Positions 10,601 to 24,700 of a stretch of 64,000 nt of DNA are shown here, piece after piece (position 1 is the first letter of the stretch; the number at the start of each line of letters is the position of its first letter). The stretch comes from Neelides folsomi (Eukaryota > Arthropoda > Collembola > Neelipleona > Neelidae): contig JAQGBZ010000007.1 of the NCBI GenBank assembly GCA_034687125.1, positions 372,001-436,000 of the forward strand, written 5' to 3'. The position numbers and the translations under genes are program-made. The notes under the pieces were generated by a model. It worked only from the letters and a program-made list of their open reading frames with translations. It searched no databases and had not been told where the DNA came from.

Positions 10601-12357
10601 CGTTCAAATCTCTGTTTTCTTCCCAAATCCATTTTTGTGGTTTCATTTGTTTAAGCATTTCGAGATACTAGATAAAATTAATTTATCAAAATAACTTTTT
10701 AGGTACATTTGCTTTAACAAAATTTACCTCGAATATATGAGCAATGATCTCATTCGTGTGCAGAAGCCCTTCCTTGGTCAAATCCACCGAGATTTTAAAT
10801 TTTGCAAATCCTCTTGCTGGAACTTGTGAACCAGCGTCCAAATTGTTCACCCAATTTTTTTCTTTGAGTAATGAAAGCAGGGATCCAGGCCCTTCGTGAC
10901 CAATTAAATGGGATATGTATCCTTCCGGCTAAAAGTTTGTGGATTATGAATTATATTTGAGGAAAATTGTATTTACTTACATTTAAAATTTTAAATAATG
11001 GATTATTTATTAATTAATTATATTTACCATTGTTTTGTAATGGCAAACAGTATCAGGAATCGGAAACATGATTGTGAGATGGCGAAGATCTTTAATAGGG
11101 ACCACTTTGATGATTTTTTTCAATTCATTCCCTGTGTAAGGGCTTTCCGTCCAACGAGGCATCTCAACACTTTTGTTTTCAACCTCACTGAACATTTTAA
11201 TCGCCAACTCTTCAAGTTCGTCAAGAGTTTCAGTTCCAAGAATAGCAAGAGTCATGAGATTGGCCGAGTAAAACTTTTTATGGAAGTTCAATAAGGCATC
11301 ACGAACATCAATTGACCTCTCTCGAGGACGAGTCCACAATGTTTGCAAATTACCTGTAAAATCGCAAATTATGGTTACCCAACTTTTCTATCTGCAGTTA
11401 ATTAAAATATTAATTTCATGTTGAAATGTTGATTGATAATTTATAAATACTGCTCATTTGTTTTACCAGTAGCAAAGTGAGAATATGGATGGCTCAAGTT
11501 TGTGGTCGATAGTTCAATTTGATGAACTCTCCACGGATCAGAAGGAATGTTCTTTTCATGCTCGGAATTCACGGCATTCACTTCTCTCTCAGTTGCAGAT
11601 TCGGTAAACAAAGGTTTTAAAAAGAATTGCGAAAATCTGTTGATAATCATTATAACATTAATTATTAAAACTTTCAAAAGAAATGAACAAATCATTTATT
11701 TAGTTCATTTTGAATGGTTACATGTCCAAAGCTCCTTCCAATTGTTTTGGAGCAACATCAAAGTAGTAATTCGTATGATCTCGGGCCGTGTAAGCATTTG
11801 ATGACCCAGCGTGTTCGGAGAGATACTTGGAGTAGCAGTTTTCTTCTGGATACTTTTCCGTTCCCAGAAACAGCATATGTTCACAGAAATGAGCAAGGCC
11901 AGGAAGGTCTTCTGGGTCGTTCATGCTACCTAAAAATTAATCACATAATTATCGATGATAATTTATCGTCATCTCCATGTGGTGGAATAAAATCTGGATT
12001 TTTGATCAGAAGATTTACCTGCAGCGATTGAAATAGAAGCTGCCGATTTGTCAGTGTGTGGATCGCTGATTAAAATTGCCTTGAGCATATTTGGCAGCTC
12101 CAAAGCTCGATATTCTCTTTTGTCAAGAGGCGATTTTTGAACCGATGGGAATTTCTTTGTAACTTGATTTACACCCATTTTTGACGCGACGGTGGTCGTG
12201 CTGGAGAATCTGATGAAATATTTGCAATACTTTCAATTCCAATCAATTCTTCATTTAGAAATCCACGAATCTTAATGAGCGCAACTTACCTAATTGAGTC
12301 TATAAGCCTAACTGCTTTCTTAGTTATGATTAATATTCTTAGTCCTATAAAAGCCAT
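7624..12357 (-). CDS. IDE: Insulin-degrading enzyme (M16 zinc metalloprotease)
   Basis: Nineteen exons in transcript order: 12357..12290, 12209..12019, 11929..11722, 11636..11467, 11353..11028, 10928..10728, 10667..10530, 10434..10331, 10153..10051, 9916..9821, 9700..9591, 9519..9375, 9325..9094, 8991..8900, 8811..8703, 8572..8283, 8196..7987, 7915..7799, 7731..7624. Phases agree throughout; 3018 nt, 1005 residues, against about 1019 in human. The inverted zinc motif HFCEH in [13 protein letters not shown], with the distal Glu in [13 protein letters not shown], gives the active site. Other family blocks are [36 protein letters not shown] and [15 protein letters not shown] cuts insulin, amyloid-beta and similar small peptides in the cytosol and mitochondria. 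The first Met opens a basic, hydrophobic, Ser-rich segment like a mitochondrial presequence; a second Met (12176-12178) matches the cytosolic start of vertebrate IDE. One donor (after 9821) is the weaker GTTGAA. Confidence 0.95.
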
Positions 12358-13976
12358 TCAAATGTACAAATTTTGAAATCGCCAATTTCCTGTTGGTCTC
12401 ATTACTCCAATAGAACCTATATACAAATCGTGTCAATGATATTACGTTAGTTAATTAGAATATTGTTATAAAAATATGCGTGAAAAAATATTTACCAACA
12501 AGGAAAAAGGAAATCTGATGACCAGGAATGAAAACTCCTCCTTAACGCCAAGGTTGAAACTTTGCCATTTTGCCGATTTTCAAGTTCTGTCTACCAAATT
12601 CCGCACGAAATAGATTAGAGTCTTTCAAGATCAAGATCTTTATAAAAATCGTTCCAATGTGCAATACCGAAGCAGAACATAACAAAAATGATATAAAAGT
12701 AATACATTTTTCATTCATCATAATTCATACGTATATCGTATTATATATTTATATGAATGAAAAATGAGATCATAGTTTTACAACAATAAGAAGGATTAAG
12801 AAAACTATAAAAATCAATTTTCGCCATTCGAGCAATCTTGTCTATCTGACTGACAAGAATGGGAAAAATAATTATTCCGAATTACTTATCAAATGAAGTA
12901 AGGAATTTGAAAAATCGCCAGACCTGGAGAATTATCTTTTTTGTTTTTATACATAACGATAACGTAGGAATAATATATGATTACATTTGGGTATATACAA
13001 TTTAATTGTCTGCAACTTTTATTATTGTGATGATGTTAATTTGACAAGAGGGATTAGTGGGAAAGAGGAATCATTTCAAGTATCATATCAGTAGAGAATA
13101 ATGAATTACTACCTAAATCTCTTCAATTATTTCTACTTCGTATCGTGTAATTATGAACGAGTACACATTTTTGTAATATTTTACAAAGCACACATATTTA
13201 ACATCAAATATTAACTAATGGACTAATTCATACTTCAATGTTTATTTGTTTAAGCTTCTAATGTTAACAATTTGTATGATATGTGAACATATACATACAT
13301 ATATGTATATGTTTATAAGTAGTTAGGTATGTATGTAGAGTAAGTAATTATACAAATTGTAAGGTGTGTATTTACGATTAGTTTCAACTTTCAAATGACT
13401 ATTAAACAAAAAACGTCAGCCTCTATTAAAGTTTAGCCTATTAATGCAAGTATAGGCATTTGAATTTGTGTAAATAACTTTAAATTACATTACACATATA
13501 AGTTCATATCTTATTTATCAGTTATGTTATAACGTTAAAAGTTACACTTATAATTCATAATACATAAATAGGTTTGCCTTAATGACGCGTCAATCCAAAC
13601 GAGGTTTGACGAGCAAAGTAACAAAATACGGGTATAATTTAAATGCATTAACAAGTGAGTTTGGTTCAGTTGATGTAAAGTGAAGTGAATTGTATTTAAG
13701 ATTCTCAATGCTTCCTGAGCTTCGCTCGACGATAAAACTTATAAACGGATTCTTATTGCCCCATCTCACATTTCGCTAACTCCACAGATTTCCCATATCC
13801 AATTCAACATATCAGATTTAACTTAACAATAGTTAACATTAACATAAATGGGACAATTTCAATTTAATTGATTTGTTTTATTAACATGATTCGATTGTTG
13901 GTTGTGAGTGATCTGATCCTTTTTGGATAATTTAATATTCAATTTTGGGTTTTCGTTGTTAAGTTTTAATCTGAAA
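12358..13976. other. Intergenic DNA between divergent IDE and SGLT genes
   Basis: AT-rich with no gene seen. It contains the upstream regions of both flanking genes, a short inverted repeat (ATTTTTCATTCAT near 12706, with its complement near 12755) and a TA-rich ATGTATAC-type microsatellite near 13285-13335. Confidence 0.5.
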
Positions 13977-16900
13977 ATGGAAGGAGCAACTTCGACTGGG
14001 CAACTTAATTGGATTGATTTCCTCGTTATTGCTGTTTATTTCATCGTAATTTTAGGTGTCGGATTAATAGTGAGTAACACTTTGACATTACATCTCAAAT
14101 ATTTAATTATAATTACTAATTAACAGATCATTTCTATATTATTAGGTAATGTTGATTAATTCACAATACTAATTTTTATTAACATGAGAGTTCGAGTAAA
14201 TTAAAAAAAATATTAGCCACTTGACATTTAAAATAAAAATAAAAAAATACTTGCTAATGAAAATGAAACTAATATAATCTTTTAAAATAACTAACAAGTA
14301 TAGTTAGCTAATATGAAGAAGAAATGAATGGAATGTTTGGAATTTCATCATTTATCATATGAATTCCTTTTCGTTGTTAAAAGAAATTGAAATTTCCATC
14401 GCCCTTGAATTTGGTTTTATCCATGAGGAAACATTTATTCTCTATTAATGTATACCATTTTATTATAATATTTATTTGTTGGTTTATTATAAGATCAATG
14501 TTATAAAAAGTGAAGTAAATTTCGTCTTTGATGGCGATGATGTAGAATCCAATATTATGGATATGACTGCCAGCCTGGCATGGCATTGTGATTGAAATGA
14601 GGAATTTATTAGTGTCAATGAATTGTATTTTAAATGTGGTTTGTGGAAGGTTACTTAAACTGATAAGTGTATTGTTTTATTATGTAGACTAACACGTACA
14701 ACTTAATATCTTTTAAACTTAAATCATTAATGTTTAAAATACAAATTTTACTATTTTATATAAATTTATATTCTTTAGTCGTCTTACAAGAGCAAACGGT
14801 CGAGCGTTCAGGGATATTTTCTCGCATCCAGAAGCATGCATTGGATTCCGGTATTTTTCCTCAATGAATGACTTATGAAACTCCTTAAGATTTATCAAAA
14901 TTGGCATAAAAGTTTATAATGTTGAACAAATGATATTTCGATATTAATTAGGTAGGAGCTTCATTATTTGCTAGTAATATCGGAAGTGGACATTTCATTG
15001 GATTAGGTGAGATTTGAATCACCTGTAACAATCTACCTAATATAATACCTAAATATTTGATATGATGTACTTTAATCATCTGATATCAATATTTTATTAT
15101 TTAAATTATTGAAGTATTCCCTTATCTATCTATTATTATATAATTTATTGTCTTTTTCTATAGCGGGAAGTGGAGCAGCTTCAGGTATTAATCAATTTAT
15201 ATGCAATATGATAATTGGAGCATTCTTTGAATCAAGATTCATTCTTCTATTATTACTAATTAGGAATTGGAATTGCGGCATTTGAGCTAAATGTATGAAT
15301 ATTATTATTCTATACATGAACTATATAAGATTTTCATTTTAATGATCAAAAAAGTGAGTGATGATTCTTGTTTATGCGTTGTATTTGTGTATAAGATGAG
15401 ATCTCTTTATGAAATTTAGGCAATTTTCGTTTTAATGATTCTTGGATGGATTTTTGTTCCGGTTTATATGGCGGCTGGGGTTTACACAATGCCTGAATAT
15501 TTAAGGTTAAGATTCGGAGGGCAAAGAATAAGAATCTTTTTAGCAATTTTGGCTCTCATCTTATACGTATTCACAAAAATATCGGTAAAGTATTAACTTA
15601 AGCTTACCTATATAAACGTTGAATGTCAAACAATAATAATAATATGTAATTAATTATATGTCTAATTTACAAAATTTAACATTGAAGGCGGATTTGTACG
15701 CTGGAGCTCTCTTTATTCAACTAGCTATGGGACTAAACAGCGATGAAGGGCTTTACATCTCAATTGGAGTTTTATTGGCCATTTCAGCTATTTTTACTAT
15801 TGCAGGAGGGTTAACGTACGTTTTTTGCATTTATATTGGATAATAATTCATCATTACAATGAGTATTATTGTATAATATCCGTAAACTTTTATTTCAGAG
15901 CCGTGATTTTTACGGATTTGGTCCAAACGATATTAATGATAATTGGAGCCTTCATTCTCATGGGATTGTGTAAGATTAATCTTTCATTCATCCTCAGTGA
16001 TTCAAGATTCAAGTTTAATGAGAATTTGAATTTCTTTAGCTTTGAACGCTGTTGGAGGTTACAATGAACTTATAAGGAAATATCCTCACGCCAATCCATC
16101 ACCAAACGCGACTCTGTTCGACTCGAACAACAAAAGTTGCGGGGCAGTTCCAGACGATGCCATGCATTTGTTCAAAGATATCAATGCTGGCAAATCGGAT
16201 CTCCCTTGGACTGGTGTTATTTTTGGTAAATAATTTTATGATTTAGGTCAAATATTCTTCCTAACTTTCAATGTAATTAAACTTCTCCAGGTGTCACAAT
16301 TTCTTCTATCTGGTATTGGTGCTCTGATCAGGTTAGCTCCTTAAATACTTACAAATCACTTTTTACTCACTCAATATTTGCAACGTTATGTGTATATGTA
16401 ATTAGGTAGAATTTGTTCAAAAAGTATGATGTATAGAATAACGACAATTTGTATACCTATATCTGTATTATTATTATTACTTAATTATTATAGGTCATCG
16501 TTCAAAGAGTCCTTGCTTCAAAGAACATGAGCCATGCTAAAGGAGGTTGCATGCTTGCAGGTTAAATATTTAAAATTTAACATTAGAACTTATAGTCACT
16601 GTAATTGTATATATCTCTATGTACCAATATTTATCTAGTAGGTTTAAATAATTTTAATGAAAAGCTTCACTTTGTTTTAGGATATTTGAAACTTCTTCCA
16701 ATGTATCTCCTCGTGTTTCCTGGAATGGCGGCTCGTGTATTGTACACTGATAGAGGTATTTTATATTTAAAATACTTAACTTTCACACTACATTCTTAAT
16801 CATAACATTTATAAGATCTTCATATGTTATGAAAATATTAAATTTTCATTTAATTTTGTTTAAAAAGTTGCATGTGCACATCCTGACGTTTGTAAGGAAA

Positions 16901-19700
16901 TATGTGGATCAACTACTGGATGTTCGAATATTGCATATGCAGAGCTTGTAATGAATCTGATGCCTGTTGGTATGTTCAAGCATTTAGCATTTTAATACCA
17001 ATTAGCATATTCCATGCCCTAGTATTTCCGCTTTGTGAATTTTAAAGTAATCTATTTGATTTGAAGGGCTCGCTGGAATGATGATGGCTGTTATGTAATT
17101 ATTCATTAATGAAGCTACATAAAATCTTTTATTAGTATTATTATGTATTTACTATAAATAAATACATTCCTATATATAATATTCGACGGTTTATATGGTT
17201 TGTATATAGGATGGCTGCTTTGATGAGTTCTCTTACTTCGATATTTAATTCAAGTTCTACTATTTTCACCATCGATATCTGGACTCGTATCCGAAAAAAT
17301 CCGTCTGAAACAGAACAGCTAATTGTTGGCAGGTAAGCCTTTAGTTCAAATAAGGATAATTTAACTATGCTCGATACTTAAACATATGTATATTAACTTT
17401 TTATTGAAATCTTAAGTTATTTTCTTCATTTTTGATAACCAAAAACAGGCAAAGAAATATTAATAATGAATTTAAAGGGTCTTCATCTTATTTTTATTGG
17501 GAGTTTCAATTGCATGGGTCCCCGTTCTTTCAAGTCTTAAAACCTCACAGCTATTTGTCTACATTCAAGAAGTCTCAAATTATTTGTCTCCTCAAGTGAC
17601 CGCGGTCTTCCTTTTGGCACTTTTTAATCATAGAACTAATGAAGCGGTACGAAATATTTGAAAAAAATTAATTTCTAATGCCTTCCTTCCTAAATCCAAC
17701 GAAATACCCATATTAGTTATATAGAGTACATTGGTGCTTTAAAAACCTTAAATTACTAACAATGCTGATTGAATGTGAGACAAACACAATTTAATTCTTG
17801 AAGGCAACCTATTTGTTTACTAATCAATTTACTAAATGACGCATTAGTAAAATGGGCCAAATTAATAATGTTTTATTTTTGTTGGGATGTATCTGTTATG
17901 CGTAAAATGTTTAATTAATATAAACAGAAATGTTTCAAATAACAATTTAGCAATGAAGTCAAAATGTAAACTTTCCTCAATTACAGTATGTTGTTTAATT
18001 ATGGTTGAAATTTAATAATTTCTAGGCTCTCCGTCTTATTCCTTGTGTTTGTGAGCATCATTTGGGTCATAATTATAATTTCATCATCCTCGACGTCTAA
18101 ACTTTTCACGTACATTCAAAGTATTACTAGTTATCTTGCTCCTCCTGTTTGCGCTGTTTACATTTCTGCCATCCTCATCCCTCAGGTTAATGAGCAGGTG
18201 TGGTTCAAGTTCCTTTCTCCGCTTTCACTCACCCGCAATTCTTATTATTAATTTTAATTGCATTCCAAACTATTCTCCGTCTTTCAATCCTTGTCTATAT
18301 ATCTGTGTTTTACAAGCTTTAATAACAAAAAAGCGATAGTTCATAAGTGTCTGTGGAGTATTATTATCACTATCATTAATGACACCTTCATTAATAACAA
18401 GAGATAATATTTATTTGTGAATGATTTTAATGCATGAGCATTGTGATAAGTTATGCAAAGTATTAATATCTAGTAGGTATTACAAGTTATATAATATAGT
18501 TATACATGAATATAAAAGTATGTGTACAATCTATTGTTATTATACATGTTTGTTAATTAAATTAGGTAACTATGTTTTGTATTTATGACGTTAATTATAT
18601 GATCTTCTACAATAAAATTATATATGTTTTATAGTAAGCCAAATCAACTTTAATATTTAAAGAGTAATTTAATAGGGAGCCTTCTGGGGTCTGGTGATTG
18701 GTCTACTTCTTGGAATATTAAGATTCGTTATTGAATTTTCATTTGCAGCTCCAGTATGTGGGGAAGGTATATATATATATTATTTATTTTAATAATCACA
18801 TTAAATGAAATTCTTGTTATGTAGCTAGAAATAAATAAGAAAGTTACTTATTGTTATTATATCTAATATCTCTATATTAGCTCATACAGATTCTAGATAT
18901 AAGTATGCATAGATATTTGTATTTGTTACATATGTAATATATATGTATACATACATACCTACTCTATATTTTCCCTACAGATTTAATTGACACAAGACCA
19001 GAATTCATCAGAGTTTTTCTTGAAGATATTCATTATCTTCATTATGGATGCTTTTTGTTTGTCATTACTCTTTTAATTACTTACCTGATCAGCATTATGA
19101 CGGATCCAATTGACCCGAGAAAGGTTGGTGTTTAATATATTACAAGATGGAATCCTTATTATTTACCAAGTCAAAAATACATTTACCTAGTGACTCTTAT
19201 TAATATTCTCTTGTATAGCTTTATCGGTTGACATTTTGGACCAGACATAGCCAAGAAGTTCGCCTCCCTCTTGACGATGAAACGGATGTTCCAAGTGCGA
19301 TTGTAGAAAATACAATTGGTAATTAAATGAATGAACATTGCTATTGATTTATGTAATTACCTAAAATATTGAATATCATAAAGATAAAGAAGAACAAGAA
19401 GAGGAGAATGTACTAAAGAAAATGTTCAATTGTATATGCGGAATGGATAATGGTAAATCAGACGAACTTTCCAATGAACCAAAGTTGAGTCCAGAAGAAG
19501 AAGCGTCTGCAGCTGCAAAGTTTTTGGATGAAACCACATTTTGGAAAAGGTTAAAAATTAATTTGACTTTTTTGGTATATGCCTCCAGTTGTTTGTTAAC
19601 TTACAATTACATAAAAAAATTCTTATTTTGCAGAACGATCAACACTAACGCATTATTCCTCATGATAGTAGCAATTTTTTTCTGGGGATTTTATGCATGA
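13977..19700 (+). CDS. Sodium/glucose cotransporter-like (SLC5/SGLT)
   Basis: Twenty-one exons used per transcript: 13977..14069, 14779..14850, 14952..15006, 15164..15184, 15264..15292, 15420..15584, 15688..15815, 15899..15969, 16040..16225, 16291..16331, 16494..16560, 16681..16755, 16868..16969, 17067..17094, 17210..17332, then 17478..17646 or 18026..18197, 18676..18766, 18981..19123, 19219..19318, 19384..19549, 19634..19700. That gives 663 or 664 residues, as in human SGLT1. It is a 14-helix membrane symporter moving sugar with sodium. Sugar-site residues known from SGLT1 are kept: Asn and His in [16 protein letters not shown], Glu in AAFELN, Tyr-Trp in SIWYWCSDQ, Lys in GYLKLLP, Gln in YIQ. 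The sodium-site [12 protein letters not shown] is also kept. The protein ends in the hydrophobic last helix (FFWGFYA). ATG 13977 is the first ATG in frame. The exact SLC5 subtype is not clear. Confidence 0.92.
17478..17646 (+). other. SGLT alternative exon a
   Basis: 169 nt, entered after AG|G and left in phase 0. Encodes a helix pair with [18 protein letters not shown] and [11 protein letters not shown]. It aligns residue for residue with exon b and with the single corresponding stretch of SGLT1, so only one can be used per transcript. Confidence 0.85.
18026..18197 (+). other. SGLT alternative exon b
   Basis: 172 nt with the same entry and exit phases as exon a, one codon longer. Encodes [19 protein letters not shown] and [12 protein letters not shown], closer to SGLT1 around the sugar-binding Gln (IQSITSYL). 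The 379-bp intron separating it from exon a is open to regulated mutually exclusive splicing. Confidence 0.85.
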
Positions 19701-20627
19701 GCAACTCTTGTATGATCACTAAAAGTATAATAATAATTAAGATATCAAACGTATTGGTAAAATATAAGAACTTCAAAGTATCAATATATGAGTTTAAGTT
19801 AATACATAACATATGTTATATAAGTGATTATTTATTTAATTGCACATTCTTTATTTTCCCGTATAAAATGTATCCTAACACTTAATTCGAAATATGATAT
19901 CATTGTAAATGTAAATTTACAATGATTGTGAGTTTATCAGTATCAAATTTTTTAATTAAGATTCCGATTGTACTTAATTATTATCATGATAAATAATGTT
20001 TTTTATTATATTACAATTGATTTATTGCCACATTTATTTTGACTGAAAAAAGTTAAAATGAAGTTTGCATAGATAAACAAGTGTTAATTTGTTACCGACA
20101 AGCTTTTCTCTCATAAAACTTAAAATATTCTTTCGTTGATAATTGATTAGATGTATGTGTACATACAATAAGTCCAATCTGAAGTGAAAATTAAGAAATA
20201 AAACTTATTATTAAATAAAATTACATAAAAGGTAAAAGTAAATATGTCAAAGAGGTACAGAAAAGGTAAAAAAAATTAAAATAAGAAAACGAGAGTACAT
20301 ACCTAAATGCCCATTTACTTATAAATATTGTTCTATGCGGGTATCTGAATTTTCTGAATGAGTAGTACTTACTTAATATAGTGCACGTTTGTCAAAGCAC
20401 TATCTTATAAAGGAAAATCGCCATCGCGTAAAATTAAGTATTTAAAATCTCTAAAAGTTGACCTTAAAATAGTCATTCCTCAATATTCGTCTGTATCCAC
20501 TTACACATCATTCGTTAATAATTCTGAATACATCATCTTGGGATGATTCTAAATATCGTTAAAAAGAAACAAAAACTTCTAAAATCACTTGTCAATAAAG
20601 GAATGACATTCGAGGAACAATGTCTTT

Positions 20628-21736
20628 TTAATAAAATGCACTAAAATCAAATTCCGGAGTTTCAAGCGGAGCAAGCTCTGGAATCGTTAATCTCGGTGGA
20701 CTCAAGTTGTCAATGTCCGGAACATACTGACTCGGGATTGGAATGCTTTCACTCTTCTTTGACTCCATTTCAGCACCAGACCCCAAAGGGATTGATCTTT
20801 CTTCTGACTCGTACTTGGACAGCTTTTCCTTCAATGCTTTGTTTTCCTCTCTTGAATCATTCAATTCAGACAGAAGCTATGGAAATCAAATTGAGAATTG
20901 ACGAATTGAGTCTTAAAAATCTTTTATTGATTTTTACTAACCTTATCGACAAGACTTCGGAGAGTTGAATTAAGCGTTAGCAATTCCTCAATCACATCGG
21001 AATCTTTCTTTGGCCTGATGACTCCAGTTGGGCGTTCAGCAACACTTTCTCGAAGTTTTTGATATTCCATCACAGAAGAAAATTCTCTCTTGTCTTTAGA
21101 CTGAAGAATTTGTAAAAGCGAATCAGCCTGATCAAATTGAGTAAGAATCTCAAGATGAGATTGGGACGGGTTTTTGGGAAAGTGAGTCATGATTTTCCTC
21201 TTTTGTTGGATGTTCTCTTGAGAACTTTCCTTACACACTTGGAATTTTTGAAAATCTCTAAAAAAATGAAAATGACATAAGTATTTTACTCTTTATTTTA
21301 ATTCTCAATTAGCAACAAATAAAAAGAAATGGTTACCCAATTGTAACATTTGAATCTTTAAGTTTCATGATAACAATTTTAAGTTTGCATTTTCCCATAT
21401 GCCAAACATTGTCTAGTATTTTATTTGCATTCATAGATAATTTATTTCGTACTTGATAATTACGGCAAGTTCAGCTTGTCGATTGTAAAACTTCCTTTGT
21501 TCTTCTAAAGATCTGATGACAAGGGAGTCTTTGTCAGAGAGCTTTTTCTCGAGATCGTGAAGGATTTTGGCAGCTTCCAAATGACACTCAGCAGCTTCAG
21601 AATAGCAACCTTTCCTCAAAAGCTTCACAGCCCGTCGACCAGCTTCATGTGCCTAACACGCAATTGATTAAAATTCAGGAAAATTGATTGATATTGACAA
21701 TTGCAGACTTACTTTATTCAGAAGGGAATTTTCCAT
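20628..21736 (-). CDS. NRBF2: NRBF2-like autophagy factor
   Basis: Four exons in transcript order: 21736..21713 (24 nt), 21652..21453, 21257..20942, 20876..20628; 789 nt, 262 residues (human about 287). N-terminus MENSLLNKAHEAGRRAVKL continues into a helical MIT-like domain (about residues 1-85, GCYSEAAECHLEAAK) as in NRBF2. A middle part with a short coiled coil (about 175-200, ELNDSREENKALKEKL) follows, then an acidic, proline-rich tail ending LAPLETPEFDFSAFY that matches the NRBF2 C-terminal PPLDFPSPELPLMEL region in pattern. NRBF2 binds ATG14 in the class III PI3-kinase complex I and promotes autophagy. Similarity is clearest in the N-terminal domain; the rest is supported by layout. Donor after 21453 (GTACGA) is weak but keeps the frame. 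Confidence 0.8.
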
Positions 21737-24700
21737 GGGAAATTTAAAGTATCCAATTCAGTCTCCAAATCCAGTACTACCAATATCAGTTACCACTGTC
21801 AATTTATATAATTAATCCTAAACCGAACCCTAACCCGAAGGAAAAAAGGAAATGCGAAGACTGAAAAGACTAAATTTAATATTAATATCCAATTCAATTT
21901 TTGAAAATGTTTTATTTTCCTCGGCTCGAATCACAGATTTTAGGTTACTGGTATGAAACAATGTTTTATAATGTACCAATGTATGAGCTTTTTGAGGTTT
22001 TTTGAGTGAAGTTTACAAAGCACAAATATGTATATACAATACATACACATATAATACATATCTGTAGGTAAATATTTATTTTATCAATCATGTCATACAA
22101 AATGATTTTTATACTCTCTTAATCATAACTCAGAATTAGATATAATTTAATAAAATTAACAAATATATTTGAATGCAATTTTTACACAAGGTATGATTCT
22201 ATACGTATTTAATATTTATTACTAGTAAGCATTTTCAATTATCATAATGGAATGGAATTAAACCATGAATTTCATTAGGTACTTTGATACCCTAATTAAT
22301 GACCTGATGATAAGAAGAGATTCAAGTCAAGACTCCAAGTCATAAACTTACTTACACTTACCTCTTGTAGAAAGTTGTTGGTACATTAGGGATTATAATG
22401 TATTCTTTGCTTTAAACCCAACCTTGCATCCACAGGTATGTACAATTCGCACATCGTTCATTTTTGTGGATTCACAGCAGGCATTTGATAAGAACAAGTA
22501 AAATATGAAGAAGGATGAAGATGAGTGAGTGATCTTGGGCTTTTTTGAATAAATACTTAATAAAACACTGAATAAGGAAAGCTAAGTAATGGTGAATAGA
22601 ATTAGAACATTGTACAAGCACAATGGGTAAATCTCGCATAAATTAATAAATCTCGAGAGAGGAATGATGGTATGAACTAACGATTCATATTCTATTATTC
22701 AGTTATTCCACATGCTAATTGTGAGTGAAGAACAAGAGAGTCGAGTAATGAAATCATAGTAGCATATTATCATTCCTTTTTATAAGTTTGAATCACTAAT
22801 AACATTCTTTTACATTACATCTCTACAATTTGTAGATTCACCTTCTTCCATATAACTTATATATTTGTATGTAGGTATGTACCTACATGTAAGGTATTGC
22901 ACATATAGTAGATACCTTTAAGTATATTTATATTGTGAAAAACCCTAATGATATGATATGAGAAATAAATAAATAAGTTAGATGAGATAAGCTTTTATAT
23001 TTACAGCTTTCTTGGGGTATTTAGATTGAATCTTATTGGCTTTGTTTTTCGCATACTAATATTATAGTCTTTATAGGATTAATGATAATGAACTACAGTT
23101 AATTTGTATTAATAGTGATCTAGTACGGGAATTTGTTTGTTTGTTTCGTACTTTGTGAGAATCAGCTAGATGGATGTACTCGGAATGATATACAAATAAA
23201 ATAGTATTCCAACTGCGTGGGCGTCTTTTTGCAAAATGTCATGAAATCTTTGTCGACGAGATGTTTTAGGCATGTATGCATGAAATGAGGAGTTTGAACA
23301 TCCCCTTTATTCCAAATAGTCTGAGAGGAAATAAAGCAGCGTAAATTCTCTCAGGATCTCCGTATCTTTCAATGTGGCAAGAAAGGAGTTGAGAAGACTT
23401 GGAACTAAACTTTTCGATCTTTTCATCAACTTTTTGAATGAGCAGAAGTTGTGAAAGGAGTGAAAGGACTCAAGCACCACTTTGCTCAAATATCGTCTCA
23501 TTCAATTTACTCAAACCAATATTCTGGATTCTAAATCAAAGACTCAAGTGCTGGGAACACATTTGTATAATTAATTACCCTCGAACAAAAAGGTGACTAC
23601 GGGTATCAGATGTGGATTTGTTAGAGGAACAATGTTTTCTTTTATTGCTAAAAGAGTTCAACTCATTCTCAGCCTTCATTTAGAACCAAAAAGTCAACAT
23701 ACACATATACCATATACTTACTACACTATAATTTCCAAAGGAATATATAAGACTGTAAAATACAAACACGGTCTACATAGAGTATATGTACTGTGGACTA
23801 CGCTATATTGTCGAGATCACTCTGTATGTGAATCTGTATGCGCTACAATACCTGTATATTTGTAATAGTTTTTATTGGCCATTCAAGAACCAAATACACA
23901 TGAAACTAGTATATTAAGATATATTAATCACTCTGTTATTATTTATTTTATGTGAATATGTATGTGTATTTGAGTATTTGTGTATGAATGAGTAATAAAA
24001 TATAGCGTTTGTTCATTTCATTCAATCCGATCTGAAGGTGTTTCAAATAGCTCCTGTGTGTTCAATGAGTCACAAATATTAAACATGGTTTATTTGCCCA
24101 TTTGATGGATTCACTTCTATACCCTTCTGACTCATATAAGATGTTAATAACTATTGTGCTCCGAGGAGACTCATGATAATGTTGATCTTTTTATTTGCAT
24201 ATGATTATGTACACAAGATATTATAAGGCGAGCATAAAGTTTGTGGGCATGTTCTATTGATTACATATTTATTTGTTTTCTCGTACAATCAAATAATGAC
24301 AATATTTACTCGGAAAATGAAAACTTAAGGAACTTTCCTAATTTGTATTCATTGTTTAAGGCTTTTCCTTAATTTGCCATAATTTCAACATTTCCCACTT
24401 GCGACTTCTGAGACACAAATTATGAGAGCTATTGTAATCTATAACTTATCAGACTTATTGGTAAGAAACTCATTTAACTAACAAACACTCACAAAATAGT
24501 TATTATATAAGTTTAAATAAACAATTATCGAAATCGTTTATTTTGTTAAATTTGATGCTAATCAACTCTAGTTCATTAAAGCCTAAAATGTTTTGACTCT
24601 AGTGTAATTAATATATTTGATTGAGTGTTGACAATTTGGAGAGTCATGGGATATCCAATGAAAGAGATGGTTCTTTGAATGTCACTTTCTTTGGAAATGT

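Noticed and set aside
21815-21836. Telomere-like CCTAACCC text
   Set aside because: Only one or two imperfect units, no array, and it does not match the TTAGG arthropod telomere repeat.
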